From assembly GCF_024256385.1 (NCBI RefSeq), contig NZ_JAMLFW010000001.1:3844001-3908000 (forward strand): a stretch of DNA of 64,000 nucleotides. Direction: 5' to 3'. This stretch comes from Anatilimnocola floriformis. Lineage in GTDB: Bacteria; Planctomycetota; Planctomycetia; Pirellulales; Pirellulaceae. The position numbers and the translations under genes are program-made. Positions 24,597 through 32,353 of this stretch are shown piece after piece (positions within the stretch are counted from its first letter, which is position 1; the number at the start of each line of letters is the position of its first letter). The notes under the pieces are model-generated. The model was not told the origin of the DNA and did no database searches. It worked only from the letters and a program-made list of their open reading frames with translations.

Positions 24597-25016
24597 GTGC
24601 GCAATCCTCTTGCTGACCTTGTCCGTGACCGAGCTGGGAACCATTGCGAGTACTGCCTTCTCGCTCAGATGCATTCAAGTATCCCCTTCCAGGTTGATCA
24701 CATCATCGCTTTGAAACATCATGGGGAAAATGGGCTCGAAAATCTCGCCCTCGCCTGCGTCTATTGCAATAGCTCCAAAGGCCCGAACATCGCGGGAATC
24801 GATCCGCTGACGCGCGCCATCGCTCCCCTCTTCCATCCCCGCCGTGACTCTTGGCAGTCACATTTTCAATGGAACGGGGCCGAACTCATCGGATTGACAC
24901 CGAGCGGTCGCGCCACGGTGGATGTGCTGGCCATCAACGATCCGAATCTCTTGACTCTTCGCCAAGCACTTTTGGCGGAAGGCGTTTTTCCGTCTCTGCC
25001 GCAGGTTTTCAGTTAG
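24597..25016 (+). CDS. HNH endonuclease
   Basis: 139 aa, GTG start at 24597. A classic HNH fold: CEYC (zinc pair one), FQVDHIIALKHHGENGLENL containing the catalytic Asp-His, Asn in the middle, and CVYCNSSKGP (zinc pair two plus the last His/Asn region). The remaining 70 residues are unclassified. HNH proteins of this size nick or cleave DNA. It sits in the plasmid cargo region just before the partition locus. Confidence 0.85.
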   Translation: MRNPLADLVRDRAGNHCEYCLLAQMHSSIPFQVDHIIALKHHGENGLENLALACVYCNSSKGPNIAGIDPLTRAIAPLFHPRRDSWQSHFQWNGAELIGLTPSGRATVDVLAINDPNLLTLRQALLAEGVFPSLPQVFS

Positions 25017-25141
25017 CAATCGCGTCGCTTCAAGCGTATAAAAACGATGCGCTTGAGCTCGCTCTTCCGCGGCCTCCTCATTCTGAGTCGACTAACTGAC
25101 TGAAAGGCCAGTCAAAATTTCTTTAAGCAACAGACGTCTTC

Positions 25142-25440
25142 CCTTAGCGTTGCTAAGGAGGAGTTTTACGGTAAAAGTGATTTCTGTCTGGCTGGAATGA
25201 AGGAATGAAAGCGTTCAAGAATGCCAGATTTCAAGATCGACAGATTGATGGCTTGCTTCGTTGCCAGCAAACTTGCCTGATTGAATGATGGAACGCTTGA
25301 TTTCTGGATCTCTGGCTTTCTGTCTGACTGCCTTGCTGGACTGCCAGCTCCCCAGCAATCTTGAAGAACATAAATCAAGAGAACCAGTCTGCCAGCAAAC
25401 TTGCCTGCCTGAAATATTGCTTGCCAGAGAGCAAGATTGC
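25142..25440. repeat. repeat-rich region upstream of parA, putative centromere
   Basis: About 440 bp between the HNH gene and parA hold no gene. At 25142-25158 CCTTAGC-GTT-GCTAAGG and at 25164-25176 TTTTAC-G-GTAAAA are perfect dyads. From 25190 to 25440 the DNA is built from degenerate units of TTGCTGG/CCAGCAA and CTTGCC: the 17-mer GCCAGCAAACTTGCCTG occurs at 25263-25279 and again at 25391-25407. The position directly before parA suits a partition site (parS) bound by the small protein encoded at 26132, and/or an autoregulation operator. Confidence 0.55.
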
Positions 25441-25456
25441 ATGTAGCGTCCGCCGC

Positions 25457-26119
25457 ATGATTATCGTCGTCGCGAATAGCAAAGGTGGAGTCGGCAAGTC
25501 GACGGTTGCCGTTCACTTAGCGGCCTGGCTTAGCGATCAGGGCTTCCGGGTGATCCTGGCCGACTGTGATATGCAGCATTCCTCGGCGCAATGGGTCAAA
25601 GAGGCAGCTCCTGAAGTAAAGGCTGTTTGCTTCGATGATCCGAATGCCATTCTCAATGAACTGCCAGGACTCGATGCCGAATGCGATTTTGTTGTGGCAG
25701 ACGGACCCGGTAGCCAATCGGAAACGAGCCGCGCACTATTACTGCGTGCCCATCGGGCAATCGTTCCCTGCAAAGCGAGCATTTTAGAGGTGAGGGCGCT
25801 CGCCAAGGCCACCGAAGCGCTCCGGCAAGCCCAGGACATACGAGCTGGCAAGCCCGACGCGATGATCGTGCTCAGCATGGTCGGCAAAAACTATCGCCTG
25901 ACCCAGGACATGAAAGCCGCCGCAAAGTCGCTCGGCCTGCCGATGGCTCACACGGCACTGATTTTGCGTCAGATCTACGCCGACGCGCCGGGGCAGGGCG
26001 CTGTCGTCGCAAAGCTCGGGTCGCGCGCGAGGGAAGCAGCTGATGAGATCGAAGCTTTATTCCGCGAGTTAGTTCCCGAAGCCCGCGATACAGCTGGCTG
26101 CAAACTCAAAATTGGTTAA
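25457..26119 (+). CDS. parA: ParA partition ATPase
   Basis: 220 aa from ATG 25457, the normal start for short (type Ib) ParA; no good ribosome site is seen. Deviant Walker A is SKGGVGKSTV at residues 9-18; the A' region is ILADCDMQHSSAQW and Walker B is DFVVADGPG. Small ParA proteins without an HTH domain position plasmids on the nucleoid together with a small centromere binder. The next gene, 12 bp downstream, fits that role. Very typical plasmid partition unit, next to RepA. Confidence 0.93.
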   Translation: MIIVVANSKGGVGKSTVAVHLAAWLSDQGFRVILADCDMQHSSAQWVKEAAPEVKAVCFDDPNAILNELPGLDAECDFVVADGPGSQSETSRALLLRAHRAIVPCKASILEVRALAKATEALRQAQDIRAGKPDAMIVLSMVGKNYRLTQDMKAAAKSLGLPMAHTALILRQIYADAPGQGAVVAKLGSRAREAADEIEALFRELVPEARDTAGCKLKIG

Positions 26120-26131
26120 GGGGGAGGGGCC

Positions 26132-26440
26132 ATGGTTACGCGCCGGAACTTGATCGATGGGCTCAAAGACACTCCCGCAATCGATCCAAACATTGAGAAG
26201 CAATTCGTTTACAGCCAGCCGACCAGACCCGCGGTCGAAAAGGAAACTGCCCCCAAGTTGGCATCGGGGACGACAATCTCACGCCAGGCGATCAGCACCA
26301 GAATGCGCACCGACCTTGCCGAGGCACTGAAACGCGCCTCGCTGCAGCGACAACTCGAAAAAGTGTCGCCGAATACATTGACGGAGATTCTCGAAGCAGC
26401 GATCGAACCATGGCTCAAGGAGCATGGGTACTTGGACTAA
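26132..26440 (+). CDS. putative centromere-binding partner of ParA
   Basis: 102 aa; GGGGGAGG lies before ATG 26132. The N-terminal half is polar and probably flexible; the C-terminal half (ISTRMRTDLAEALKRASLQR, then TLTEILEAAIEPWL) looks like a ribbon-helix-helix: a short beta strand followed by two helices. Type Ib partition loci have exactly this order, parA then a small RHH protein, with the centromere upstream, as here. Family assignment rests on pattern and context. Confidence 0.65.
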   Translation: MVTRRNLIDGLKDTPAIDPNIEKQFVYSQPTRPAVEKETAPKLASGTTISRQAISTRMRTDLAEALKRASLQRQLEKVSPNTLTEILEAAIEPWLKEHGYLD

Positions 26441-26456
26441 GCCACGAGGACGAATG

Positions 26457-27575
26457 TTACTTGGGGGGCCCGCGTCGCTCGTACCACTTCTTACAAAAAC
26501 CCAGAAAGGCGGCATCCGCATTTCGCGGCGCTTCCGTGATCCAATCAAGCCATTCGCCTTCGAGATAGTACACATCCCAACCTGGTGCGAGCACGCGAGC
26601 GTCCAGATAGGTTTCGGCGTTGAGGCTCATCCGCAGCCTTGGCGTTTCGAGACTCTTTACCATGAGTGCGCCTCGATTGCGGAACAGGACCATATCTGAA
26701 TCGTCAAGCGTCACCGAATAGTCGGGGATATGGCCGTGTTTGGCGTCTTGCTCAACGATTTCGTGGACCATGCGACGGAACTCCTTGAGCGTCGAAGTGG
26801 AGCCGCACTTCTTTTGCATCAGTTCAAGCGAGATCTTCCATTCGCTCTGCCGGCCGCAATGTTTGCGCCCCAGCTCGTACATTCGCCGCTCCAGCGGGCG
26901 ACGCAAGCGAAAGTAGTCGCGATGAAGCGTTAGGACTTCGCTTCGCTCAATCGCGTTGAAAACCCAGTCCGACAGCTTGACTTCCACTTCCTGCATCCGG
27001 CCGTCGCGCGTTTCGCGGACGATCCGGGCGGACTCGATCAAGCCAAATGTTTCAAAGACCTCCTTGCCACCGGTGACGATGTTTGTGCTGATTCGCGTAC
27101 CTGCGAGACGCTCCATCGCAGCCTTCAGGGCATCGTAGCCCTGGCCATTCGTCATACGATTTGTCGCGGTCAGGAGCTCATGCGCCTTAAACCGGACAAT
27201 CTGCGAAGCGGGACGCTGTTCCTTGAGGCCCGCCATGAGCTGGCTGATGCAAAAAATCAGCACGTCGCGGTCATGAACTGTTGCCAAGCCATCGGAGGAA
27301 GGCTTGATTTTGACGAAGATATCGCCGTGCTCGTAAACACGGACGTTGTGATCCGGCTTTGTCGAAAGGCTGAAAATCGGATGTTCTAGAGAGGCAATAT
27401 CCGACTTGATGGCAGCGTCGAAAATATCGCAGACGAAGAAGTCACGCTTGGGACGCCGGTCCGGCAGCAGAGGAGACCGAGTAGCTACTGTGGGCGTCGC
27501 AGGAACCCGTTCGGCATCCGCTGACGGCTCTAATGGGCTTGGCTGATAGGTGATGAGAGGAAGAAGCTCATTCAT
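26457..27575 (-). CDS. repA: plasmid replication initiator (RepA/RPA family)
   Basis: 372 aa from ATG 27575 (further in-frame starts to 27611 exist). Features of the replication initiator protein A family: DFFVCDIFDAAIKSD, SLSTKPDHNVRVYEHGD, the paired winged-helix region with YDALKAAMERLAGTRI, and the RRPLERRMYELGRKHCG segment. Such proteins bind iterons as monomers and repress themselves as dimers. Five iterons lie 42-172 bp upstream of its start. Convergent with the ParA partner, ending 16 bp after it. Confidence 0.9.
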   Translation of the reverse strand: MNELLPLITYQPSPLEPSADAERVPATPTVATRSPLLPDRRPKRDFFVCDIFDAAIKSDIASLEHPIFSLSTKPDHNVRVYEHGDIFVKIKPSSDGLATVHDRDVLIFCISQLMAGLKEQRPASQIVRFKAHELLTATNRMTNGQGYDALKAAMERLAGTRISTNIVTGGKEVFETFGLIESARIVRETRDGRMQEVEVKLSDWVFNAIERSEVLTLHRDYFRLRRPLERRMYELGRKHCGRQSEWKISLELMQKKCGSTSTLKEFRRMVHEIVEQDAKHGHIPDYSVTLDDSDMVLFRNRGALMVKSLETPRLRMSLNAETYLDARVLAPGWDVYYLEGEWLDWITEAPRNADAAFLGFCKKWYERRGPPK

Positions 27576-27616
27576 GAGCCCGACCATTCGACATTTCGCC
27601 CACCAAGTCAAGCGAA

Positions 27617-27747
27617 TTTCGATAGTTCACCCACCTGAGCCCTGTGGGTAAGTGGTTTTCGATACTTCACCCACCGAAACGACGTTTCGATGGTTCACCC
27701 ACCGTACTTCGATGGTTTACACACGCTTCTTCGATACTTCACCCACC
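27617..27747. repeat. five iterons of a plasmid origin (oriV)
   Basis: Consensus YTTCGATRSTTCACCCACC (19 bp) at 27617-27635, 27657-27675, 27685-27703, 27707-27725 (degenerate) and 27729-27747. Start-to-start spacings are 40, 28, 22 and 22 bp; the last pair is about two helical turns. All point the same way. They lie upstream of repA, as in iteron-controlled plasmids. A partial copy (TTTCGCCCACC) is near 27594. Confidence 0.85.
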
Positions 27748-27789
27748 GCGTGTTCCAAATCTGGCGGTTGATTCAGCATGTTGCGACCG

Positions 27790-27892
27790 CAATCCACAGC
27801 GTAACTCTCTTTTAACAGAATTATTTAACACTCAGTCTTGAAATGCCCTGTTTATAAACATTTGTTTTGATATATTTCATTCATTAGTTACT
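27790..27892. other. DnaA-like box and A+T-rich unwinding region
   Basis: CAATCCACA (27790-27798) matches the DnaA box TTATCCACA at 7 of 9 positions. Two TTTAACA copies 13 bp apart (27811 and 27824), then TTTATAAACA and TGATATATTT, form an A+T-rich stretch from about 27807 to 27890, in contrast with the surrounding DNA. With the iterons this completes a standard replication-origin layout. The remaining 110 bp up to 28018 show no gene. Confidence 0.6.
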
Positions 27893-28018
27893 CGGCAAGT
27901 CGCGAGCGCGTGCATCGCAGGCGGCACGAGCTGAATTGCAATGTTCGAATGGCAAATCTCCCTACTAGCCAGCTAGCAGCGACATCGCGATACTAAAGCG
28001 TTTTGGATACGACCAGGG

Positions 28019-28078
28019 GATTCAGCACTGAATCTCAGGCGCGACCGTAGTTTCCCTCATTAATCGCACTGCGATTAA
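28019..28078. promoter_or_regulatory. two dyads upstream of the methyltransferase operon
   Basis: GATTCAG-CA-CTGAATC (28019-28034) and TTAATCGC-ACT-GCGATTAA (28060-28078) are perfect inverted repeats whose centres are about 42 bp (four helical turns) apart. The second ends 26 bp before the methyltransferase ATG. No separate regulator gene is adjacent; the methyltransferase has an HTH-like segment and could bind its own promoter. Confidence 0.6.
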
Positions 28079-28103
28079 CCTTGGCTATCCAGGTAACGCG
28101 AAA

Positions 28104-29294
28104 ATGGCCGTCCGAAGTCCCACGTTTTTAAGTTTGTTTTGTGGTTGCGGGGGCTTCGATCAGGGGTTTCACAACGCCGGGTTTCGTTCGCTCGGCGCAT
28201 TCGATATCGACGAAGCAGCACTCGCGGTTTACCGAAAAAATCTTCCTTACGAAGCGACCGCCTGCGACCTCGCAACGGTCACTTTCAGCCGCATTTCCGG
28301 TTGCGATGTCGTCGTCGCCGGTCCTCCGTGCCAAGGCTTCTCGACAATCGGAAAGCGGCGAGTGAAAGATCCTCGCAACAATCTCCTAGTGACCGCGGCC
28401 GAGCAAGCTGTGCGAATCTCTCCTAGAGCTATTATTCTCGAAAACGTCGCCGGAGCAATCGCGGGGACGCATGCTCGATACTGGAGAAAAGCAAGTTTGA
28501 TCTTGCGCTCTGGCGGCTATCAAGTTCAGGAATTGCTTTGCCGCGCCGATGAGATGGGCTTGGCACAGATCCGAAAACGCGTATTACTCGTCGCATGGAA
28601 GACGCGATTCCGCGGCGACATTGAGCTCCCCCAATGCAAGGGAGGGACCCTTCGCGACGCAATTTTTCCCCTCACTGCTTCACTCCCGAACCACTTTCCA
28701 AAGTACCTAGATGCTGCGACACATTCGGGACGAATCGCAAAGCGGATTCAACCGGGGCAAAAGCTTTCAAACGTACGAGTCTCGGAACGAAGTGTCCACA
28801 CGTGGGAAATACCAGAAGTTTTCGGAACGACAAATGCCGAAGAACGGCGAGTACTGACGGCACTCATTCACCGTCGCAGGCAGAAACGCGTTCGCGATTT
28901 CGGCGACGGTGATCCAGTCAGCGCTCGCTCCCTGGCATATTATCTAGGTCGCCCAGTGGCCCGCGTGTTGAAGGCGCTTGTCCTCAAAGGTTATTTACGT
29001 TGCGACGAACGCGGATACGAACTCACACACACTTTCAACGGTAAATACCGACGTTTGACATGGGATGCTCCAGCGCCGACAGTCGATACAAAGTATGGGG
29101 ACCCACGGTACTTTCTTCATCCTGATGAAGACAGAGCCTTTTCTGTTCGCGAAGCAGCCCGCATCCAAGGGTTTTCCGATGCGTTTGAATTCTCTGGAAA
29201 TGAAAAACATCAGTATCTAATGATTGCCAACGCGGTTCCCCCGCCGCTAGCTGATACAATCGCGTCCTACCTCTCAAGGACCATCCTGCAATGA
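28104..29294 (+). CDS. DNA (cytosine-5) methyltransferase with HTH-like insert
   Basis: 396 aa. Motif I FCGCGGFDQGFHNAGF, motif IV GPPCQGFSTIGKRR with catalytic Cys76, motif VI ILENVAG (ENV at 113-115), motif VIII QIRKRVLLVAWK, motifs IX/X RIQGFSDAF and IANAVPPPLA. It transfers methyl groups from SAM to C5 of cytosine in DNA. Residues about 245-310, in the target-recognition region, read as a winged helix (SARSLAYYLGRPVARVLKAL). No restriction endonuclease is adjacent; instead the ATGA stop/start overlap ties it to the PRTase gene. In this operon it may mark self DNA or regulate the locus. Confidence 0.93.
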   Translation: MAVRSPTFLSLFCGCGGFDQGFHNAGFRSLGAFDIDEAALAVYRKNLPYEATACDLATVTFSRISGCDVVVAGPPCQGFSTIGKRRVKDPRNNLLVTAAEQAVRISPRAIILENVAGAIAGTHARYWRKASLILRSGGYQVQELLCRADEMGLAQIRKRVLLVAWKTRFRGDIELPQCKGGTLRDAIFPLTASLPNHFPKYLDAATHSGRIAKRIQPGQKLSNVRVSERSVHTWEIPEVFGTTNAEERRVLTALIHRRRQKRVRDFGDGDPVSARSLAYYLGRPVARVLKALVLKGYLRCDERGYELTHTFNGKYRRLTWDAPAPTVDTKYGDPRYFLHPDEDRAFSVREAARIQGFSDAFEFSGNEKHQYLMIANAVPPPLADTIASYLSRTILQ

Positions 29295-30331
29295 TCTCGC
29301 CTTCGATTGCCGATCGCGTTCAAAAATGGGATCTTTCCCCGACTGCTCCGCTGACGCCGTTGACGACTTTTGGAGAGATCCACAAGCGAATTGTCTTCTA
29401 TTACTCAACCCACTATTTTCAATACTTGCCGACGCTTAGCGTTCTGTATCCAGATTTTGAAACACGTTTAGCAAATTGGCTCTCCAATGTCCCGGATGAC
29501 CAAAACCAACGGCTGCTTTTCGAGCTACTTCCTCGACTAGCGTTCTTCTCGCGCGAGGATTTTGAGAAACTGCACCAAGCCGCCTTCGACGGCCCCGTCG
29601 CTCGATGGATCTTTGAGAGTTCGCGTTTAAGCGTAAGCGACCCTGAGCTGGACAAGAAACTAAGTGAGCAGGCTCACCGACACACTTGGTATTGCCCACT
29701 TTCAGATAGCTTGCGCATCAACGACTTTCACAACGTCAATGGGATCGGTGGGGTTGACTATCGCCCTGACTGGCGATCGCTGGCAAGGTTTGGCAGTGAA
29801 GCAGCGATCCTCGACTTCATGAAAAACCATCAAGACATTCAAGGGCCAGCGCCATTGACACGTTTGGTAATTCTTGAAGACTTTATTGGTTCGGGCTCGC
29901 AATCGAGCGATACAGTGCGGTTTATCCAGCGGATTTCCAAGAAAATCCCCACCTTGATAGTCCCACTAATCGTTTGCCCAACAGGCGCGCAGGTTTGGAG
30001 GGCAATCGAGTCATTTCCTGAGCTTACATTCAGCCCTGTTATTGAACTGAAAGAGAGTGACATGATCACTGCAGGAACCGCTCGCGACGGTTCGTTTGCA
30101 GGGCGAATCGCCGATCTGGCCGAGTCGACCTATGCGGCAGTTGAAGGTGATCGTGCGGCATCGCCTCGGCCCTACAGTGCCTTCGGATTTCCTGGCCATG
30201 TAAACATTTCACTCGGCACGGGATCGCTTGTAACTCTCTATTCGAACACTCCTGCTAACACACTCCCCCTCGTTCAGCACAGCTCCAACTCGTGGAACGC
30301 TATCTTCCCTCGATCAGCGAGGATTCGATGA
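29291..30331 (+). CDS. phosphoribosyltransferase-like conflict protein (PRTase-CE type)
   Basis: 346 aa, start overlaps the methyltransferase stop by 4 bp (ATGA). A helical N-terminal half (1-150) precedes an alpha/beta core with LVILEDFIGSGSQSSD at 192-207: an acidic pair followed by GSGSQ, the PRPP-binding loop of type I PRTases. The C-terminal SNTPANTLPLVQHSSNSW and IFPR form a signature I associate with PRTases found beside ORC/CDC6-type ATPases. Known PRTases join PRPP to bases or reverse that; the substrate here is unknown. Nucleotide depletion or signal synthesis are possible. Confidence 0.7.
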   Translation: MISPSIADRVQKWDLSPTAPLTPLTTFGEIHKRIVFYYSTHYFQYLPTLSVLYPDFETRLANWLSNVPDDQNQRLLFELLPRLAFFSREDFEKLHQAAFDGPVARWIFESSRLSVSDPELDKKLSEQAHRHTWYCPLSDSLRINDFHNVNGIGGVDYRPDWRSLARFGSEAAILDFMKNHQDIQGPAPLTRLVILEDFIGSGSQSSDTVRFIQRISKKIPTLIVPLIVCPTGAQVWRAIESFPELTFSPVIELKESDMITAGTARDGSFAGRIADLAESTYAAVEGDRAASPRPYSAFGFPGHVNISLGTGSLVTLYSNTPANTLPLVQHSSNSWNAIFPRSARIR

Positions 30332-32340
30332 ATCCATACGAGATCAATCCGTTTCAAGTCTTGTACGTTACGGACAGCCCGGATCCCCGCGCGTTCGTGG
30401 AGCTTTTCAGCGACATTCCGGTAATACATGCTTCTGCATTGTTCGAGCCAGGTAATGTCGTACTGAAGGGAACTCAAGGCTCCGGCAAAAGCATGTTGCT
30501 CAACTTGCTGCATCCAGCAATTCGCCTGGAATATGCCAAAGCCTCGCTAAAATTCCCAGCGCCCGAGTCCGTGCCGCAATTCGTTGGCGCTGGAATTAAT
30601 TTAACGCTCAGCGGCGCGCTGAACATCGGCCAGCGCCCCATTCACTCTACAGAAAATGAAGACGAATTATTCCCGTTGTATTTCGCAGATTTCCTGAACT
30701 GCTACATCGCTGCTGATTTATTGCAGTCTCTGGAATTGATGGGAGCAAACCCAGGATTTTTTGATCGGTGCGTGGATTCTTCGCGACTGAATGGCTTTGC
30801 CGCAGCGGTCAGCCGTGACAGTTGTTGGTTTGGATATCTCGACGGTGTCGATTCGTTTGAGAAACTCGCTTCTCGCATGCTTCATCGATTAACGGCGTAT
30901 CGAAAGTTCCACCAATATAATGGCGAACTTCCGGATGACATTTCAGGAACAAAGACCGGCATTGGCGAACCACTTTCGCGTATCGTTGACATCCTTCGCG
31001 CCACTGGAGTGATCGCCGAAACAACTCCAGTGTTCGTGCGAATTGATCAAATTGAACGACTTTACCGAAGCGATATGCTCCGCCCGCAACTTGGGCAGGA
31101 ATATCGTCGGGTTATCAATAAAGCGATTAGCGGCCGAGATACGAGGGTTTCCTATCGCGTTGGTGCCAGAACCTACGCATGGGATGACGACCTGACTATT
31201 TTCCGCACCGGTGACCAATTAGAGGCACTGCGAGATTATCGTCAAATTGATCTCGACGAGGTACTTCGCAGAAAGGAGGCAAGAAGCACTTGGCTGTTCC
31301 CGTCCTTTGCGGCCGACGCGTTCGCGAGGCGAATGCGGTTGGCAGGGTGCAGCGATGAAGATTTAGAAGCAAAAAAGCCCAAGCAATCGAAGGTTGATTT
31401 GCTGGGTAAAGTATTCGGTTCGACGCCCGCAGCAAAGGCAGTTGCCAGCGAAATATGCCAGAACACGACAGCTGAAAGAGCACTCCGGCTAACAAAGGAG
31501 TTTTCCATTGAGTGGAAAGAGTTTCTTACCAGCCTGTTCGAATCGGATCCGCTTGACGCCGTTCTCGCAGCTGCCTGGGCCAGGCAGCGGGGGCAAAGCG
31601 GCCCTTCTGGAGTTCGACTAAAAAAGCCTCCGCCTGCAACCAGCCGTCCATGGGAGAAGGCTACTTGGCGAGATGAACGTATCCGAATTGCTATGCTGCA
31701 GCTTGCCGCGCGGTGTGCACAACGCTTGAAGTGGTCTGGAAAGGACGCGATCATCGCATTGAGTTCAGGAAATATTAGTATCTTTCTAAATCTGTGCTAC
31801 GAAATCTGGGATTCATTCCTTCGCGCCGAGCGACTTAAGCCCACACCGTCGCGCATTGATCCTCTCAAAGACGGCATCCCTGGTGGCGTACAGGCGGTCG
31901 GAATTCAGACAGCAAGCACCCATTGGTATAACAAAATCACAGAACGCCCAAAGGGTAGCGATCGACAGCGTTTTATTGATATAATCGGGCGTCGTTTTCG
32001 CGATTGGCTTGCAGATGATGACGCAATGTCCTATCCCGGCCAGAATGGATTTTCACTGACACTCGACGAGCTGGAACGGGATCCATTTGTAAAGTGCTTC
32101 TTGAATGAGGCTGTTGACTATGGCGATCTGTTTGATGCCATCCATACGACTAAGGAGCAAGGCCGCAAGTCTAGAAGAAAATGGTATGTCGCTCCGATTC
32201 TGTCTGTGTTTTTTCAAATTCCCGAGGCTCACAAAAAGGAGCCACATTATGCGACGCTTTCGGAAGTGCGCGAATGGCTTTCGGAAGCCGGCGTTGTCTC
32301 GACACAGCAGCTAATGTTTGATTTTGTCCCGACTAAGTGA
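30328..32340 (+). CDS. ORC/CDC6-like AAA+ ATPase of conflict operon
   Basis: 670 aa from ATG 30328, which overlaps the PRTase stop by 4 bp and has GAGG upstream. It opens NPYEINPF, common in this group, with Walker A GTQGSGKS (48-55), Walker B VFVRIDQIE (235-243) and an Arg-rich sensor region (YRVGARTYAW). The C-terminal 350 residues are helical and unassigned. ATPases of this group accompany nucleases, methylases or PRTases in defence loci, as NTP-dependent sensors that release the effector. The protein is much larger than a single AAA module. Confidence 0.75.
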   Translation: MNPYEINPFQVLYVTDSPDPRAFVELFSDIPVIHASALFEPGNVVLKGTQGSGKSMLLNLLHPAIRLEYAKASLKFPAPESVPQFVGAGINLTLSGALNIGQRPIHSTENEDELFPLYFADFLNCYIAADLLQSLELMGANPGFFDRCVDSSRLNGFAAAVSRDSCWFGYLDGVDSFEKLASRMLHRLTAYRKFHQYNGELPDDISGTKTGIGEPLSRIVDILRATGVIAETTPVFVRIDQIERLYRSDMLRPQLGQEYRRVINKAISGRDTRVSYRVGARTYAWDDDLTIFRTGDQLEALRDYRQIDLDEVLRRKEARSTWLFPSFAADAFARRMRLAGCSDEDLEAKKPKQSKVDLLGKVFGSTPAAKAVASEICQNTTAERALRLTKEFSIEWKEFLTSLFESDPLDAVLAAAWARQRGQSGPSGVRLKKPPPATSRPWEKATWRDERIRIAMLQLAARCAQRLKWSGKDAIIALSSGNISIFLNLCYEIWDSFLRAERLKPTPSRIDPLKDGIPGGVQAVGIQTASTHWYNKITERPKGSDRQRFIDIIGRRFRDWLADDDAMSYPGQNGFSLTLDELERDPFVKCFLNEAVDYGDLFDAIHTTKEQGRKSRRKWYVAPILSVFFQIPEAHKKEPHYATLSEVREWLSEAGVVSTQQLMFDFVPTK

Positions 32341-32353
32341 CGGAGAGCTGCGA

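Noticed and set aside
25261-25407. Possible CRISPR-like repeat before parA
   Set aside because: Only one 17-mer recurs, spacing is irregular, and half-sites are degenerate; centromere reading fits better.
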